From Nitrospinota bacterium (GTDB lineage Bacteria > Nitrospirota > Thermodesulfovibrionia > Thermodesulfovibrionales > UBA1546): a stretch of 5,658 nucleotides of DNA. Under the pieces are notes generated by a model. That model saw only the letters and a list, made by a program, of their open reading frames with translations, was not told the DNA's origin and did no database searches. The translations under genes and the position numbers were made by a program. The DNA is taken from the NCBI GenBank assembly GCA_018896985.1, contig JAHILQ010000244.1, forward strand, positions 1 through 5,658. The letters run 5' to 3'. Within the stretch, counting starts at the first letter, position 1, and every line of letters starts with the position of its first letter. Below, piece after piece: positions 1 to 5,620 of the stretch.

Positions 1-408
1 AATCCTGCCGTATCTCTGTTTTGCCCTTACTTTTACCGCCTCCTTAGAACAGAGGAACACGCTCTTCAGATTAATATTAATCACAGCATCCCAGTCTTCT
101 TCCTTCATCCTCATTATAAGCCCGTCTCTTGTTATGCCTGCATTATTTACGAGAATATCTATTTTACCGTAGTCTTTTGCTATCTCTCCGAATACTTTAA
201 CCACTTCTTCTGACTTTGAGACATCAAGCCCAACTCCGGTTGACTTAACACCCAGCTTTTCCATCTCTGCCGCTGTCCCCTGCGCCTGCTCGCTGCTGAT
301 ATCAGCAATAACGATATTGACACCTTTTCTTGCAAGCGCCTCGGCAATTGTCTTTCCAATCCCGCGCGCACCGCCTGTGATAACAGCTACCTGATCTTTA
401 AAATCCAT
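1..408 (-). CDS. fabG: FabG-type short-chain dehydrogenase/reductase, N-terminal 136 residues (3' end outside window)
   Basis: Reading the minus strand from ATG at 408 gives an open frame to the window edge, so only the N-terminal part (136 residues) is seen. It has a classical SDR Rossmann fold: the nucleotide-binding TGGARGIG at residues 11-18, acidic D36 at the end of the second strand, D62-V63, the NNAG motif at 88-91 and the conserved N113 in the INLKS segment. The stretch NNAGITRDG followed by LIMRMKEEDWD is typical of 3-oxoacyl-ACP reductase (FabG), the NAD(P)H-dependent beta-ketoacyl reduction step of fatty-acid elongation. FabG enzymes are usually near 245 residues; the catalytic Tyr/Lys would lie beyond position 1. 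A good Shine-Dalgarno, GGAGG, lies at 414-418 on this strand, five bases before the start. The gene is divergent from galU. D36 hints at NAD(H) rather than NADP(H), so a FabG-like paralogue with another substrate is possible. The SDR call is very sure; FabG is likely. Confidence 0.88.
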   Translation of the reverse strand, partial: MDFKDQVAVITGGARGIGKTIAEALARKGVNIVIADISSEQAQGTAAEMEKLGVKSTGVGLDVSKSEEVVKVFGEIAKDYGKIDILVNNAGITRDGLIMRMKEEDWDAVININLKSVFLCSKEAVKVRAKQRYGRI

Positions 409-438
409 CAAGCCCTCCGATCAAAAAAATCGGCTATA

Positions 439-468
439 ATTTTAACAGAGAGTTCTTTTTATTTTCCA
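439..468 (-). promoter_or_regulatory. Weak candidate promoter for the fabG-like gene
   Basis: On the minus strand a TAAAAT -10-like hexamer (439-444) lies 18 bases from a TGGAAA -35-like hexamer (463-468). Transcription would start near 432, about 20 bases before the ATG and just upstream of its Shine-Dalgarno. The -35 match is poor and the region is AT-rich, so chance matches are common. Confidence 0.22.
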
Positions 469-543
469 GTCCCCTCAGAAAAGCAGAATAAAATTTACAG
501 ATGAATCTTATCTCACAAAAGCAGAAAAAACAAGTGTGATGTA

Positions 544-552
544 TGCTATAAT
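544..552 (+). promoter_or_regulatory. Extended -10 promoter for galU (and probably lon)
   Basis: TGCTATAAT at 544-552 is a perfect extended -10 element (TGn followed by TATAAT). No good -35 hexamer is seen at the usual spacing (524-529 is GAAAAA), which is acceptable for extended -10 promoters. The start point would be near 559, giving a leader of about 37 bases before the ATG at 596. This position helps decide the galU start, because it lies inside the longer open frame that begins at 536. The consensus match is seen directly; the function is inferred. Confidence 0.55.
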
Positions 553-595
553 TAATAATTACAGTGCTCTATCGTATCACAGTGGTCTAATTTTT

Positions 596-1486
596 ATGAA
601 GAAAAAAATGCGTAAAAAAATAAGGAAGGCTTTATTCCCTGCAGGCGGGCTTGGCACAAGGTTTCTGCCTGCGACAAAGGCATCGCCCAAGGAGATGCTG
701 CCGATTGTTGATAAACCGATGATACAGTATGCAATCGAAGAGGCAATCACATGCAATATTGAAGAGTTCATAATAATCACAGGCAAATATAAACGCGCTA
801 TTGAAGACCATTTTGACTCGGCATACGAACTTGAAGAAAATCTCAGGAAGATGGATAAGAAAAAACTTCTCAATGAAATAACAAAACTCAACCATCTGAA
901 TTTCGCATACATAAGGCAGAGGGCAGCGCTCGGCCTCGGACATGCAATTTTCTGTGCAAGGCCGTTTGTAAAGGATGAACCCTTTGCAGTGCTGTTGAGC
1001 GACGATGTAATCGCTCCTGAAGAAACATTGCTGAGAGATATGCTGGGGCTGTATGAAAAACTCGGCTGTCCGATACTCGCGCTTGAAGAAGTTCCAATGA
1101 CAGAGATACATAAATACGGCGTAATAGACGGGAAGCCTTGCGGCAAAGGGATATATAAAATCAGCGACCTCGTTGAAAAACCTGCAAGAGAAAAGGCGCC
1201 GTCCAACCTTGCAATAATAGGCAGATACATTCTCACACCGCAGATATTCAGCGTACTCGAGAAATTGCCTCCGGGCAGGGGCGGAGAGATACAACTGACA
1301 GACGGACTCAAAAAACTTCTTAAAAAAGAACCCATTTACGGTTATATTTTCAAAGGCCGGCGGTATGACGCAGGAGACAAGTTAGGTTATCTTAAAGCAA
1401 CGGTCAACTTTGCCCTGAAAAATTCAGAAGTCTCGAAACCGTTCACCAAATATCTGCTTGGTATAGCGGCAATGATTAAAAAATAA
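596..1486 (+). CDS. galU: UTP-glucose-1-phosphate uridylyltransferase
   Basis: The 296-residue cytoplasmic enzyme makes UDP-glucose from UTP and glucose 1-phosphate, feeding LPS, exopolysaccharide and galactose metabolism. Visible family motifs are the nucleotide-binding loop GGLGTRFLP at 17-25 with K32 in the following PKEMLP; the RQ..LGLGHA segment at 107-117; the metal-site segment LLSDD at 133-137; VEKP at 193-196; GRY at 209-211; GGEIQLTD at 229-236; and a C-terminal YDAGDKLGYL stretch. The length is normal for the family (about 290-300). The frame is open from a GTG at 536, but residues coded there do not look like GalU and the likely promoter sits inside that stretch, so ATG 596 (MKKKMRKK) is preferred; ATG 608 is also possible. 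The Shine-Dalgarno is weak (GTGGT near 582-586). lon follows after 17 bases, which suggests cotranscription. Related sugar-nucleotide transferases (RfbA-like) are less likely because of the VEKP and GDKLGYL signatures. Confidence 0.95.
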   Translation: MKKKMRKKIRKALFPAGGLGTRFLPATKASPKEMLPIVDKPMIQYAIEEAITCNIEEFIIITGKYKRAIEDHFDSAYELEENLRKMDKKKLLNEITKLNHLNFAYIRQRAALGLGHAIFCARPFVKDEPFAVLLSDDVIAPEETLLRDMLGLYEKLGCPILALEEVPMTEIHKYGVIDGKPCGKGIYKISDLVEKPAREKAPSNLAIIGRYILTPQIFSVLEKLPPGRGGEIQLTDGLKKLLKKEPIYGYIFKGRRYDAGDKLGYLKATVNFALKNSEVSKPFTKYLLGIAAMIKK

Positions 1487-1503
1487 AGGGTCAGGAGATA
1501 AGA

Positions 1504-3873
1504 ATGGCAAAAGTAGCGGAAAAAGAAGAAAAAGAAAAAGAGATTGAAATTCCTCAAAGCCTTCCTGTGCTTCCTATAAGGGACATAGTTGTCTTTCCTT
1601 ATATGATACTCCCTCTTTTTGTGGGAAGAGAAATGTCCATAAAGGCGATAGAGCATTCATTAAGCACAAACAAGATGATAATGCTCATTGCTCAGAAAGC
1701 TCTTAATGCTGAGAATCCGTCGCCTTCCGACCTCTACAATGTAGGCACCGTAGGACTCATAATGAGAATGCTGAAACTCCCTGACGGGAGAGTCAAGGTG
1801 CTTGTGCAGGGGCTGACAAAGGCAAAGACAGTAAAGTTTCTCCAGGAAGAACCATTCTTTACTGCGAGTATAGAAAAAATAACAGATACTCAGCCCGAAG
1901 AAATAACGATAGAGACTGAGGCGATAATGAGAACTGTAAAAGAACAGATAGACAAAACAGCTTCTCTCGGCAAAGCAATACTCCCTGATATTATGATTGT
2001 GATTGAAAATCTTGAAGACCCCGGAAAACTTGCCGACCTCATAGCCTCAAATATCGGATTAAAGACAGACCATGCGCAGGAAGTGCTTGAAATAACCGAA
2101 CCTGCCCAGCGGCTGAAAAAAGTCAGTGAAATACTGAACAGAGAGATAGAGCTTCTGACCGTACAGCAGAAAATCCAGACAGAAGTCAGGGGTGAGATAG
2201 ACAAGAATCAGAGGGAATATTTCCTCAGAGAACAGTTAAAGGCTATACGGAAAGAGCTTGGCGATATAGATGAGCGATCAGAAGAGATAAAGGAATTCAA
2301 GAAAAAGATTTTGGAAGTAAAGATGCCAGAGAAGGTCCAGAAAGAGGCAGAGAAACAGCTTAAGCGTCTTGAGAAGATGCATCCTGACAGCGCCGAGGCA
2401 GGAACTGTAAGGACATATCTTGAATGGATGGTTGAGCTGCCGTGGTCAAAGCAGACAAAGGACAATCTGGATATAAAAACAGCAAAGAAAGTGCTTGATG
2501 ATGACCACTATGACTTAGAGAAGGTAAAAGAACGAATCCTTGAATATCTCAGCGTAAGAAAGCTGAGGAAAGAAAAGATGAAAGGCCCTATCCTCTGTTT
2601 TATAGGACCTCCGGGAGTTGGGAAGACATCGCTGGGTAAATCCATTGCAAGGTCGCTCGGAAGGGAATTTGTCCGCATGTCTCTGGGAGGGGTCAGAGAC
2701 GAAGCCGAGATAAGGGGTCACAGAAGGACATATGTCGGATCCCTCCCCGGCAGGATAATACAGGGAATAAAAACAGCAGGCACAAACAATCCTGTTTTCA
2801 TGCTTGACGAGATAGACAAGATTGGAATGGACTTCAGGGGAGACCCCTCATCAGCGCTTCTTGAGGTGCTTGACCCTGAACAGAACAACACATTTGTTGA
2901 CCATTACCTCACAGTTCCTTTTGACCTTTCAAAGGTAATGTTCATAACAACAGGGAACCTTGTTGACACAATACCAAGCCCCTTGCGCGACAGGATGGAA
3001 ATAATCCATCTCTCGGGATATACGTCAGAGGAAAAGCTCGGCATTGCAAAAAATTATCTTATCCCGAAACAGCTTGAAGAACATGGGATAACAGACAAGG
3101 TGTTGAAGATAGCAGACTCTGCAGTTCTTACAACAATATCTCAGTATACAAGAGAGGCGGGCGTCAGAAACCTTGAAAGGGAGATAGCCAATCTCTGCAG
3201 AAAAGTCGCAAAGAAAATAGCAGAGGGGAAACAGAAAAATTTTCTTATAACTTCAAGAAATCTGCATAAATTTCTCGGCATCCCAAAATACCTTCTCGAA
3301 GAAGAGATGGAAAAAGACGAAGTCGGCGTTGCAACCGGCCTTGCATGGACAGAGTCGGGAGGCGACATAATCTATGTTGAGGCTACAACCATGAGGGGCA
3401 AGGGCAGTCTCACGCTAACAGGCCAGCTCGGAGACGTTATGAAGGAGTCTGCGCAGGCAGCTTTAAGCTATGTCCGCTCAAAGGCTAAGTCACTTGGGAT
3501 AAAGGATGAGGTCTTCTCAAAAATAGATATTCACATACATGTCCCTGCAGGCGCAACACCCAAAGACGGACCTTCAGCAGGCATAACAATGGCAACTGCA
3601 ATTGCATCGGCGCTTACAGGAAAACCTGTAAGAAAGGATTTCGCAATGACAGGCGAAGTGACATTGAGAGGCAGGGTGCTTCCAATAGGCGGACTAAAAG
3701 AGAAGGCTTTAGCGGCAAAGAGAATGGGCATAAAACATATCGTTATCCCGAAAAGAAATAAAAGAGACCTTGAAGATATTCCAAAATACGTAAAGAAAGA
3801 CCTGACATTCATCTTTGCTGATACAATGGATGATGTGCTTAAAGCAGCGCTGAAAACCAACAAGAAAAAGTGA
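1504..3873 (+). CDS. lon: ATP-dependent LonA protease
   Basis: This 789-residue protein is a complete LonA, the homohexameric cytoplasmic AAA+ serine protease that degrades misfolded and selected regulatory proteins; E. coli Lon has 784 residues. In order: a lysine/glutamate-rich tail (1-16); the Lon N-terminal substrate-binding domain (about 18-210, beginning LPVLPIRDIVVFP); a coiled-coil linker (about 215-300); the AAA+ module with Walker A GPPGVGKT at 368-375, pore-loop Y410, Walker B LDE at 434-436, sensor-1 N485, arginine finger R497 and sensor-2 R555; and the protease domain (about 605-785) with catalytic S691 in PKDGPSAG and K734 in GGLKEK. All key residues are present, so it should be active. 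The start is supported by AGGAG at 1493-1497, six bases before the ATG, and by the 17-base gap after galU. No CIRCE element was seen; a heat-shock sigma site was not recognised. The TGA stop is the first three bases of a heptamer repeat. Confidence 0.98.
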   Translation: MAKVAEKEEKEKEIEIPQSLPVLPIRDIVVFPYMILPLFVGREMSIKAIEHSLSTNKMIMLIAQKALNAENPSPSDLYNVGTVGLIMRMLKLPDGRVKVLVQGLTKAKTVKFLQEEPFFTASIEKITDTQPEEITIETEAIMRTVKEQIDKTASLGKAILPDIMIVIENLEDPGKLADLIASNIGLKTDHAQEVLEITEPAQRLKKVSEILNREIELLTVQQKIQTEVRGEIDKNQREYFLREQLKAIRKELGDIDERSEEIKEFKKKILEVKMPEKVQKEAEKQLKRLEKMHPDSAEAGTVRTYLEWMVELPWSKQTKDNLDIKTAKKVLDDDHYDLEKVKERILEYLSVRKLRKEKMKGPILCFIGPPGVGKTSLGKSIARSLGREFVRMSLGGVRDEAEIRGHRRTYVGSLPGRIIQGIKTAGTNNPVFMLDEIDKIGMDFRGDPSSALLEVLDPEQNNTFVDHYLTVPFDLSKVMFITTGNLVDTIPSPLRDRMEIIHLSGYTSEEKLGIAKNYLIPKQLEEHGITDKVLKIADSAVLTTISQYTREAGVRNLEREIANLCRKVAKKIAEGKQKNFLITSRNLHKFLGIPKYLLEEEMEKDEVGVATGLAWTESGGDIIYVEATTMRGKGSLTLTGQLGDVMKESAQAALSYVRSKAKSLGIKDEVFSKIDIHIHVPAGATPKDGPSAGITMATAIASALTGKPVRKDFAMTGEVTLRGRVLPIGGLKEKALAAKRMGIKHIVIPKRNKRDLEDIPKYVKKDLTFIFADTMDDVLKAALKTNKKK

Positions 3874-3891
3874 ACAGTGAATAGTGAACAG
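3871..3891 (+). repeat. Heptamer tandem repeat TGAAYAG x3, starting on the lon stop codon
   Basis: Three contiguous 7-base units read TGAACAG, TGAATAG, TGAACAG. The first three bases are the lon stop codon, so the array starts exactly at the gene end. The repeat is directly visible. It resembles short tandem heptanucleotide repeats found between genes in several bacterial lineages. Confidence 0.85.
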
Positions 3892-3916
3892 TTTTTCAAA
3901 CAAGCGCTATTCACTG
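3875..3916 (+). repeat. Perfect 10-bp inverted repeat in the lon-thiL gap
   Basis: CAGTGAATAG at 3875-3884 is exactly complementary to CTATTCACTG at 3907-3916, with a 22-base loop. It arises because heptamer units occur in opposite orientations on the two sides of the gap. The stem is AT-rich and no T-run follows, so it is unlikely to be an intrinsic terminator; RNA stabilisation or processing is possible. Confidence 0.7.
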
Positions 3917-3934
3917 ACAGCCAATAACTGACAT
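3907..3934 (+). repeat. Inverted, degenerate heptamer units leading into the thiL start
   Basis: In a 7-base register the sequence reads CTATTCA, CTGACAG, CCAATAA, CTGACAT. The first unit is the complement of TGAATAG in the upstream array, and the two CTGACA units are 14 bases apart. The last unit overlaps the thiL ATG (3933-3935), so the thiL leader is apparently repeat-derived and carries no clear Shine-Dalgarno. Confidence 0.5.
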
Positions 3935-5081
3935 GAAGCTTTCTGAGATCGGCGAATTATCCCTTCTGAAAACAATCCGCAGAAGATTTACCGTAAAATC
4001 AAAAGATGTCATCGTAGGCATAGGCGATGACACAGCAGTAATAAAACCGTCGGGCAATAATTTATTGGCAACCACTGATATGATGGTTGAAGGCATTCAC
4101 TTTGACCTGAATCTTATAACGCCCTATCAGCTTGGATTTAAACTCGTCTCTGTGAATGTGAGCGACATATATGCCATGGGTGGAAGGCCTCTATATCTTT
4201 TGCTTGATATTGCATTGAACAAAAACACAGAACAGTCATTTCTTAACAGTTTTTTTGACGGCATACGCTGTGCAATGAAATTATACGGGGTCTCTCTCAT
4301 AGGCGGAGACATTTCTTCCTCAAGGAAAGATATAGTCATTGCAGCAACACTCATAGGTGATGCGAAAAAGCATATAAGACGCTCAGGCGCAAAACCCGGA
4401 GACAGGATATACGTAACAGGGAATCTCGGGGATTCAGCATGCGGGCTTGCACTATTGAAAAGAATCAGGAAGCATGTTCATATTGAGAAAACAGGAGAAA
4501 AGATGCAAGATGCAAGATGCAACCCCCCCCTATCCCCCCTTAGTAAGGGGGGAATTAAAGGGGGGTATCATGAATCGTGCATCATGAATCGTGCATCTGA
4601 ATTGCTAACCCTAACCTCTAAACTCTCAACAATGGGACTGACATGGAATGTGGTCAATCCCCTCTTAAAAAGGCATCTAATGCCTGAGGCAAGAAATCCA
4701 AAAAATTTTACCAGATATGCAACATCAATGATTGACTTAAGCGACGGGCTGTTTATTGACCTGTCAAGGCTCTGTGATGAAAGCAGGGTCGGCGCAAAGA
4801 TATTCATGGAGCGCATACCTGTCTCCAGCCGGATGAGAACTGCGTCTTCCCTGCTTGGACTGGACGCCATGAAACTTGCCTGTTCAGGCGGAGAAGACTA
4901 TGAACTGCTTTTCACGGCATCTCCCAAAATTAAATTCAAAATTCAAAATTCAAAATTCAAAATTTTTAAAATAACCTGCATAGGTGAAATCACAAAAAGA
5001 GACAGAATTCTGGTTAATGCAAAAGGCAAAGAAATTCCTTTGAAGGCGATAGGATACCAGCACTTTGAAATTCAAAGATAG
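3933..5081 (+). CDS. thiL: Thiamine-monophosphate kinase with in-frame repeat-encoded insertion
   Basis: ThiL phosphorylates thiamine monophosphate with ATP to thiamine diphosphate, the last step of cofactor synthesis. The protein has the PurM/AIRS-like two-domain fold with clear motifs: GIGDDTAV at 29-36, TTDMMVEGIHF at 47-57, NVSDIYAMGG at 75-84, GGD at 124-126, RSGAKPGD at 150-157, TGNLGDSA at 162-169, RHLMPEAR at 247-254, DLSDGL at 268-273, SGGEDYEL at 318-325 and GYQHF at 374-378. At 382 residues it is about 50 longer than usual (E. coli 325). The excess lies at about 190-235, where codons are made of GATGCAA heptamers, a G/C-run palindrome and more heptamers. A second repeat, AAATTCA, encodes about 332-345. 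The frame stays open and motifs on both sides are intact, so the enzyme is probably functional with a surface-loop insertion. The start fits the family (MKLSEIGEL), but no Shine-Dalgarno is visible before it. The stop overlaps the next gene. Confidence 0.93.
   Translation: MKLSEIGELSLLKTIRRRFTVKSKDVIVGIGDDTAVIKPSGNNLLATTDMMVEGIHFDLNLITPYQLGFKLVSVNVSDIYAMGGRPLYLLLDIALNKNTEQSFLNSFFDGIRCAMKLYGVSLIGGDISSSRKDIVIAATLIGDAKKHIRRSGAKPGDRIYVTGNLGDSACGLALLKRIRKHVHIEKTGEKMQDARCNPPLSPLSKGGIKGGYHESCIMNRASELLTLTSKLSTMGLTWNVVNPLLKRHLMPEARNPKNFTRYATSMIDLSDGLFIDLSRLCDESRVGAKIFMERIPVSSRMRTASSLLGLDAMKLACSGGEDYELLFTASPKIKFKIQNSKFKIFKITCIGEITKRDRILVNAKGKEIPLKAIGYQHFEIQR
4502..4522 (+). repeat. Heptamer tandem repeat GATGCAA x3 inside thiL
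   Basis: Three perfect contiguous copies of GATGCAA (4502-4508, 4509-4515, 4516-4522) encode residues MQDARCN (191-197). The 21-base length keeps the reading frame. It forms the left flank of the composite element in thiL. Confidence 0.9.
4523..4565 (+). repeat. Nested C-run/G-run palindrome inside thiL
   Basis: The inner perfect palindrome has 9-base arms, CCCCCCTTA at 4534-4542 and TAAGGGGGG at 4544-4552, around a single G. An outer C-run (4523-4530) can pair with the G-run 4560-4565. The transcript should form a very stable hairpin within the thiL coding region, read as the Pro/Leu/Ser then Lys/Gly-rich residues 198-211. This looks like a dispersed palindromic element of the type normally found between genes. 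Confidence 0.88.
4567..4597 (+). repeat. 14-bp tandem repeat x2, inverted relative of GATGCAA
   Basis: ATCATGAATCGTGC occurs twice in tandem (4567-4580, 4581-4594) followed by ATC. On the minus strand it reads GATGCAC, GATTCAT, GATGCAC, GATTCAT, GAT, so it is again a 7-base register of GAT-starting units. TGCATC at 4592-4597 pairs with GATGCA at 4502-4507, making the ends of the 96-base segment 4502-4597 (exactly 32 codons' worth) complementary. Confidence 0.85.
4605..4625 (+). repeat. Degenerate TAACCTC-like heptamer repeat inside thiL
   Basis: In a 7-base register the units read CTAACCC, TAACCTC, TAAACTC, followed by the looser TCAACAA. They lie right after the palindromic element and encode about residues 225-231. 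Degenerate copies, so a weaker call than the neighbouring arrays. Confidence 0.5.
4926..4964 (+). repeat. Heptamer tandem repeat AAATTCA x4 plus partial copies, inside the thiL 3' part
   Basis: Four perfect AAATTCA units span 4932-4959, with partial units before (from 4926) and after (to 4964). They encode a lysine/phenylalanine/isoleucine-rich stretch, KIKFKIQNSKFKIF (332-345). Because the spacing between the flanking motifs SGGEDYEL..FT and TCIGEI is nearly the same as I recall for E. coli ThiL, the array appears to replace rather than lengthen the segment. Confidence 0.88.
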
Positions 5082-5502
5082 ACTCAGAAACATCTTAACC
5101 ATCAAGGATTCTCCACACAGACTGGCAATTGCATTTTCCATGGGTATATTTATAGGCATGTCTCCCCTGCTGGGCTTTCATACTATTCTCGGAATCGCAG
5201 CAGCATGGATTTTCGGACTGAACAGGATTGTCACCATCACAGGGGTGTTCGTCACAAACCCGTGGACTATCGTCCCTATCTATACTTTCAGCGCTTATAT
5301 CGGCGCAAAATGCCTCGGCATAAAACAAGTAATACCTCAATTAGACTGGGCACATATCACCTTCAGCCGCTTTGTGCATGAATTAAAGCCTCTGCTCATA
5401 CCTTTTGTCTTTGGCACACTTTTGATTGGTTTCATCTCAGCTGTTATCAGCTATTTTATTATCTACCATGCGGCGAAAAAGGCGCATTCCTATGGCAAAT
5501 AA
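5065..5502 (+). CDS. DUF2062 family membrane protein
   Basis: The 145-residue product matches the DUF2062 pattern: a short basic N-terminus (MKFKDRLRNIL), then PHRLAIAFSMGIFIGMSP at 17-34, LLGFHT at 35-40, a hydrophobic helix at 41-52, N53, the TNPWTIVPIY motif at 64-73, and a C-terminal membrane helix at about 110-134 before a basic tail. Two to four membrane segments are likely in the inner membrane. The family's molecular function is unknown to me. Translation must start at TTG 5065: the next in-frame ATG (5140) would remove conserved residues, and AGGA at 5051-5054 lies upstream. The start overlaps the thiL 3' end by 17 bases in another frame, and the stop overlaps the rimO-like relic by 11 bases, so translational coupling is expected. 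The family is confident; the exact start is fairly sure. Confidence 0.85.
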   Translation: MKFKDRLRNILTIKDSPHRLAIAFSMGIFIGMSPLLGFHTILGIAAAWIFGLNRIVTITGVFVTNPWTIVPIYTFSAYIGAKCLGIKQVIPQLDWAHITFSRFVHELKPLLIPFVFGTLLIGFISAVISYFIIYHAAKKAHSYGK

Positions 5503-5620
5503 ATTTTCTCTTGTAAGCATGGGCGGTCCGAAAAACCTTGTTGACTCTGATAATCTTTTTGTGACTGTAGAGATTACAGATGTTTATGATTATGTCTTGA
5601 AAGGGATTATCGTAAGATGA
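5492..5620 (+). pseudogene. rimO: Internally deleted rimO relic (ribosomal protein S12 methylthiotransferase), 42 codons
   Basis: The ORF from ATG 5492 begins MANKFSLVSMGGPKNLVDSD, closely matching the RimO start signature, usually SLGCPKNLVDSE. It then runs straight into FVTVEITDVYDYVLKG near its end, which resembles the final strands of the RimO C-terminal TRAM domain (a pattern like V.ITD..DYDL.G). Full RimO is about 430-450 residues, so roughly 400 residues, including the radical-SAM core, are missing without loss of frame. The first iron-sulfur cysteine of the signature is replaced by glycine (residue 12 region), consistent with relaxed selection. It cannot be an active methylthiotransferase. 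The start overlaps the DUF2062 stop by 11 bases and its TGA overlaps the next ATG (ATGA), so the relic may survive as a translational-coupling cistron. Alternatives are a new small protein or an assembly collapse. The N-terminal match is strong; the C-terminal match is from memory. Confidence 0.7.

Noticed and set aside
536..595. Upstream extension of galU from GTG 536 or ATG 539
   Set aside because: The encoded residues do not match GalU N-termini, and a near-perfect extended -10 sits within the stretch.
577..1335. Long minus-strand open frames (252 and 220 residues) opposite galU
   Set aside because: Both lie wholly antisense to a well-supported galU, lack recognisable domains and have the skewed Ser/Cys/Phe composition expected of shadow frames.
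3531..3914. Minus-strand open frame of 127 residues over the lon 3' end
   Set aside because: It is antisense to the conserved Lon protease domain, shows no family resemblance and has no convincing ribosome site.
3875..3916. Inverted repeat after lon as an intrinsic terminator
   Set aside because: The stem is AT-rich with a 22-base loop and no T-run follows; it is better explained by oppositely oriented heptamer units.
4502..4632. thiL as a disrupted pseudogene
   Set aside because: The frame stays open through both repeat blocks and all C-terminal ThiL motifs (DLSDGL, SGGEDYEL, GYQHF) are intact.
4502..4964. CRISPR array
   Set aside because: Units are 7-14 bases, directly tandem, without spacers of regular length, and no cas genes are present.
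5426..5491. Longer small ORF starting at 5426
   Set aside because: The extra 22 codons overlap the DUF2062 coding region in another frame and lack RimO similarity; ATG 5492 starts exactly where the RimO signature begins.
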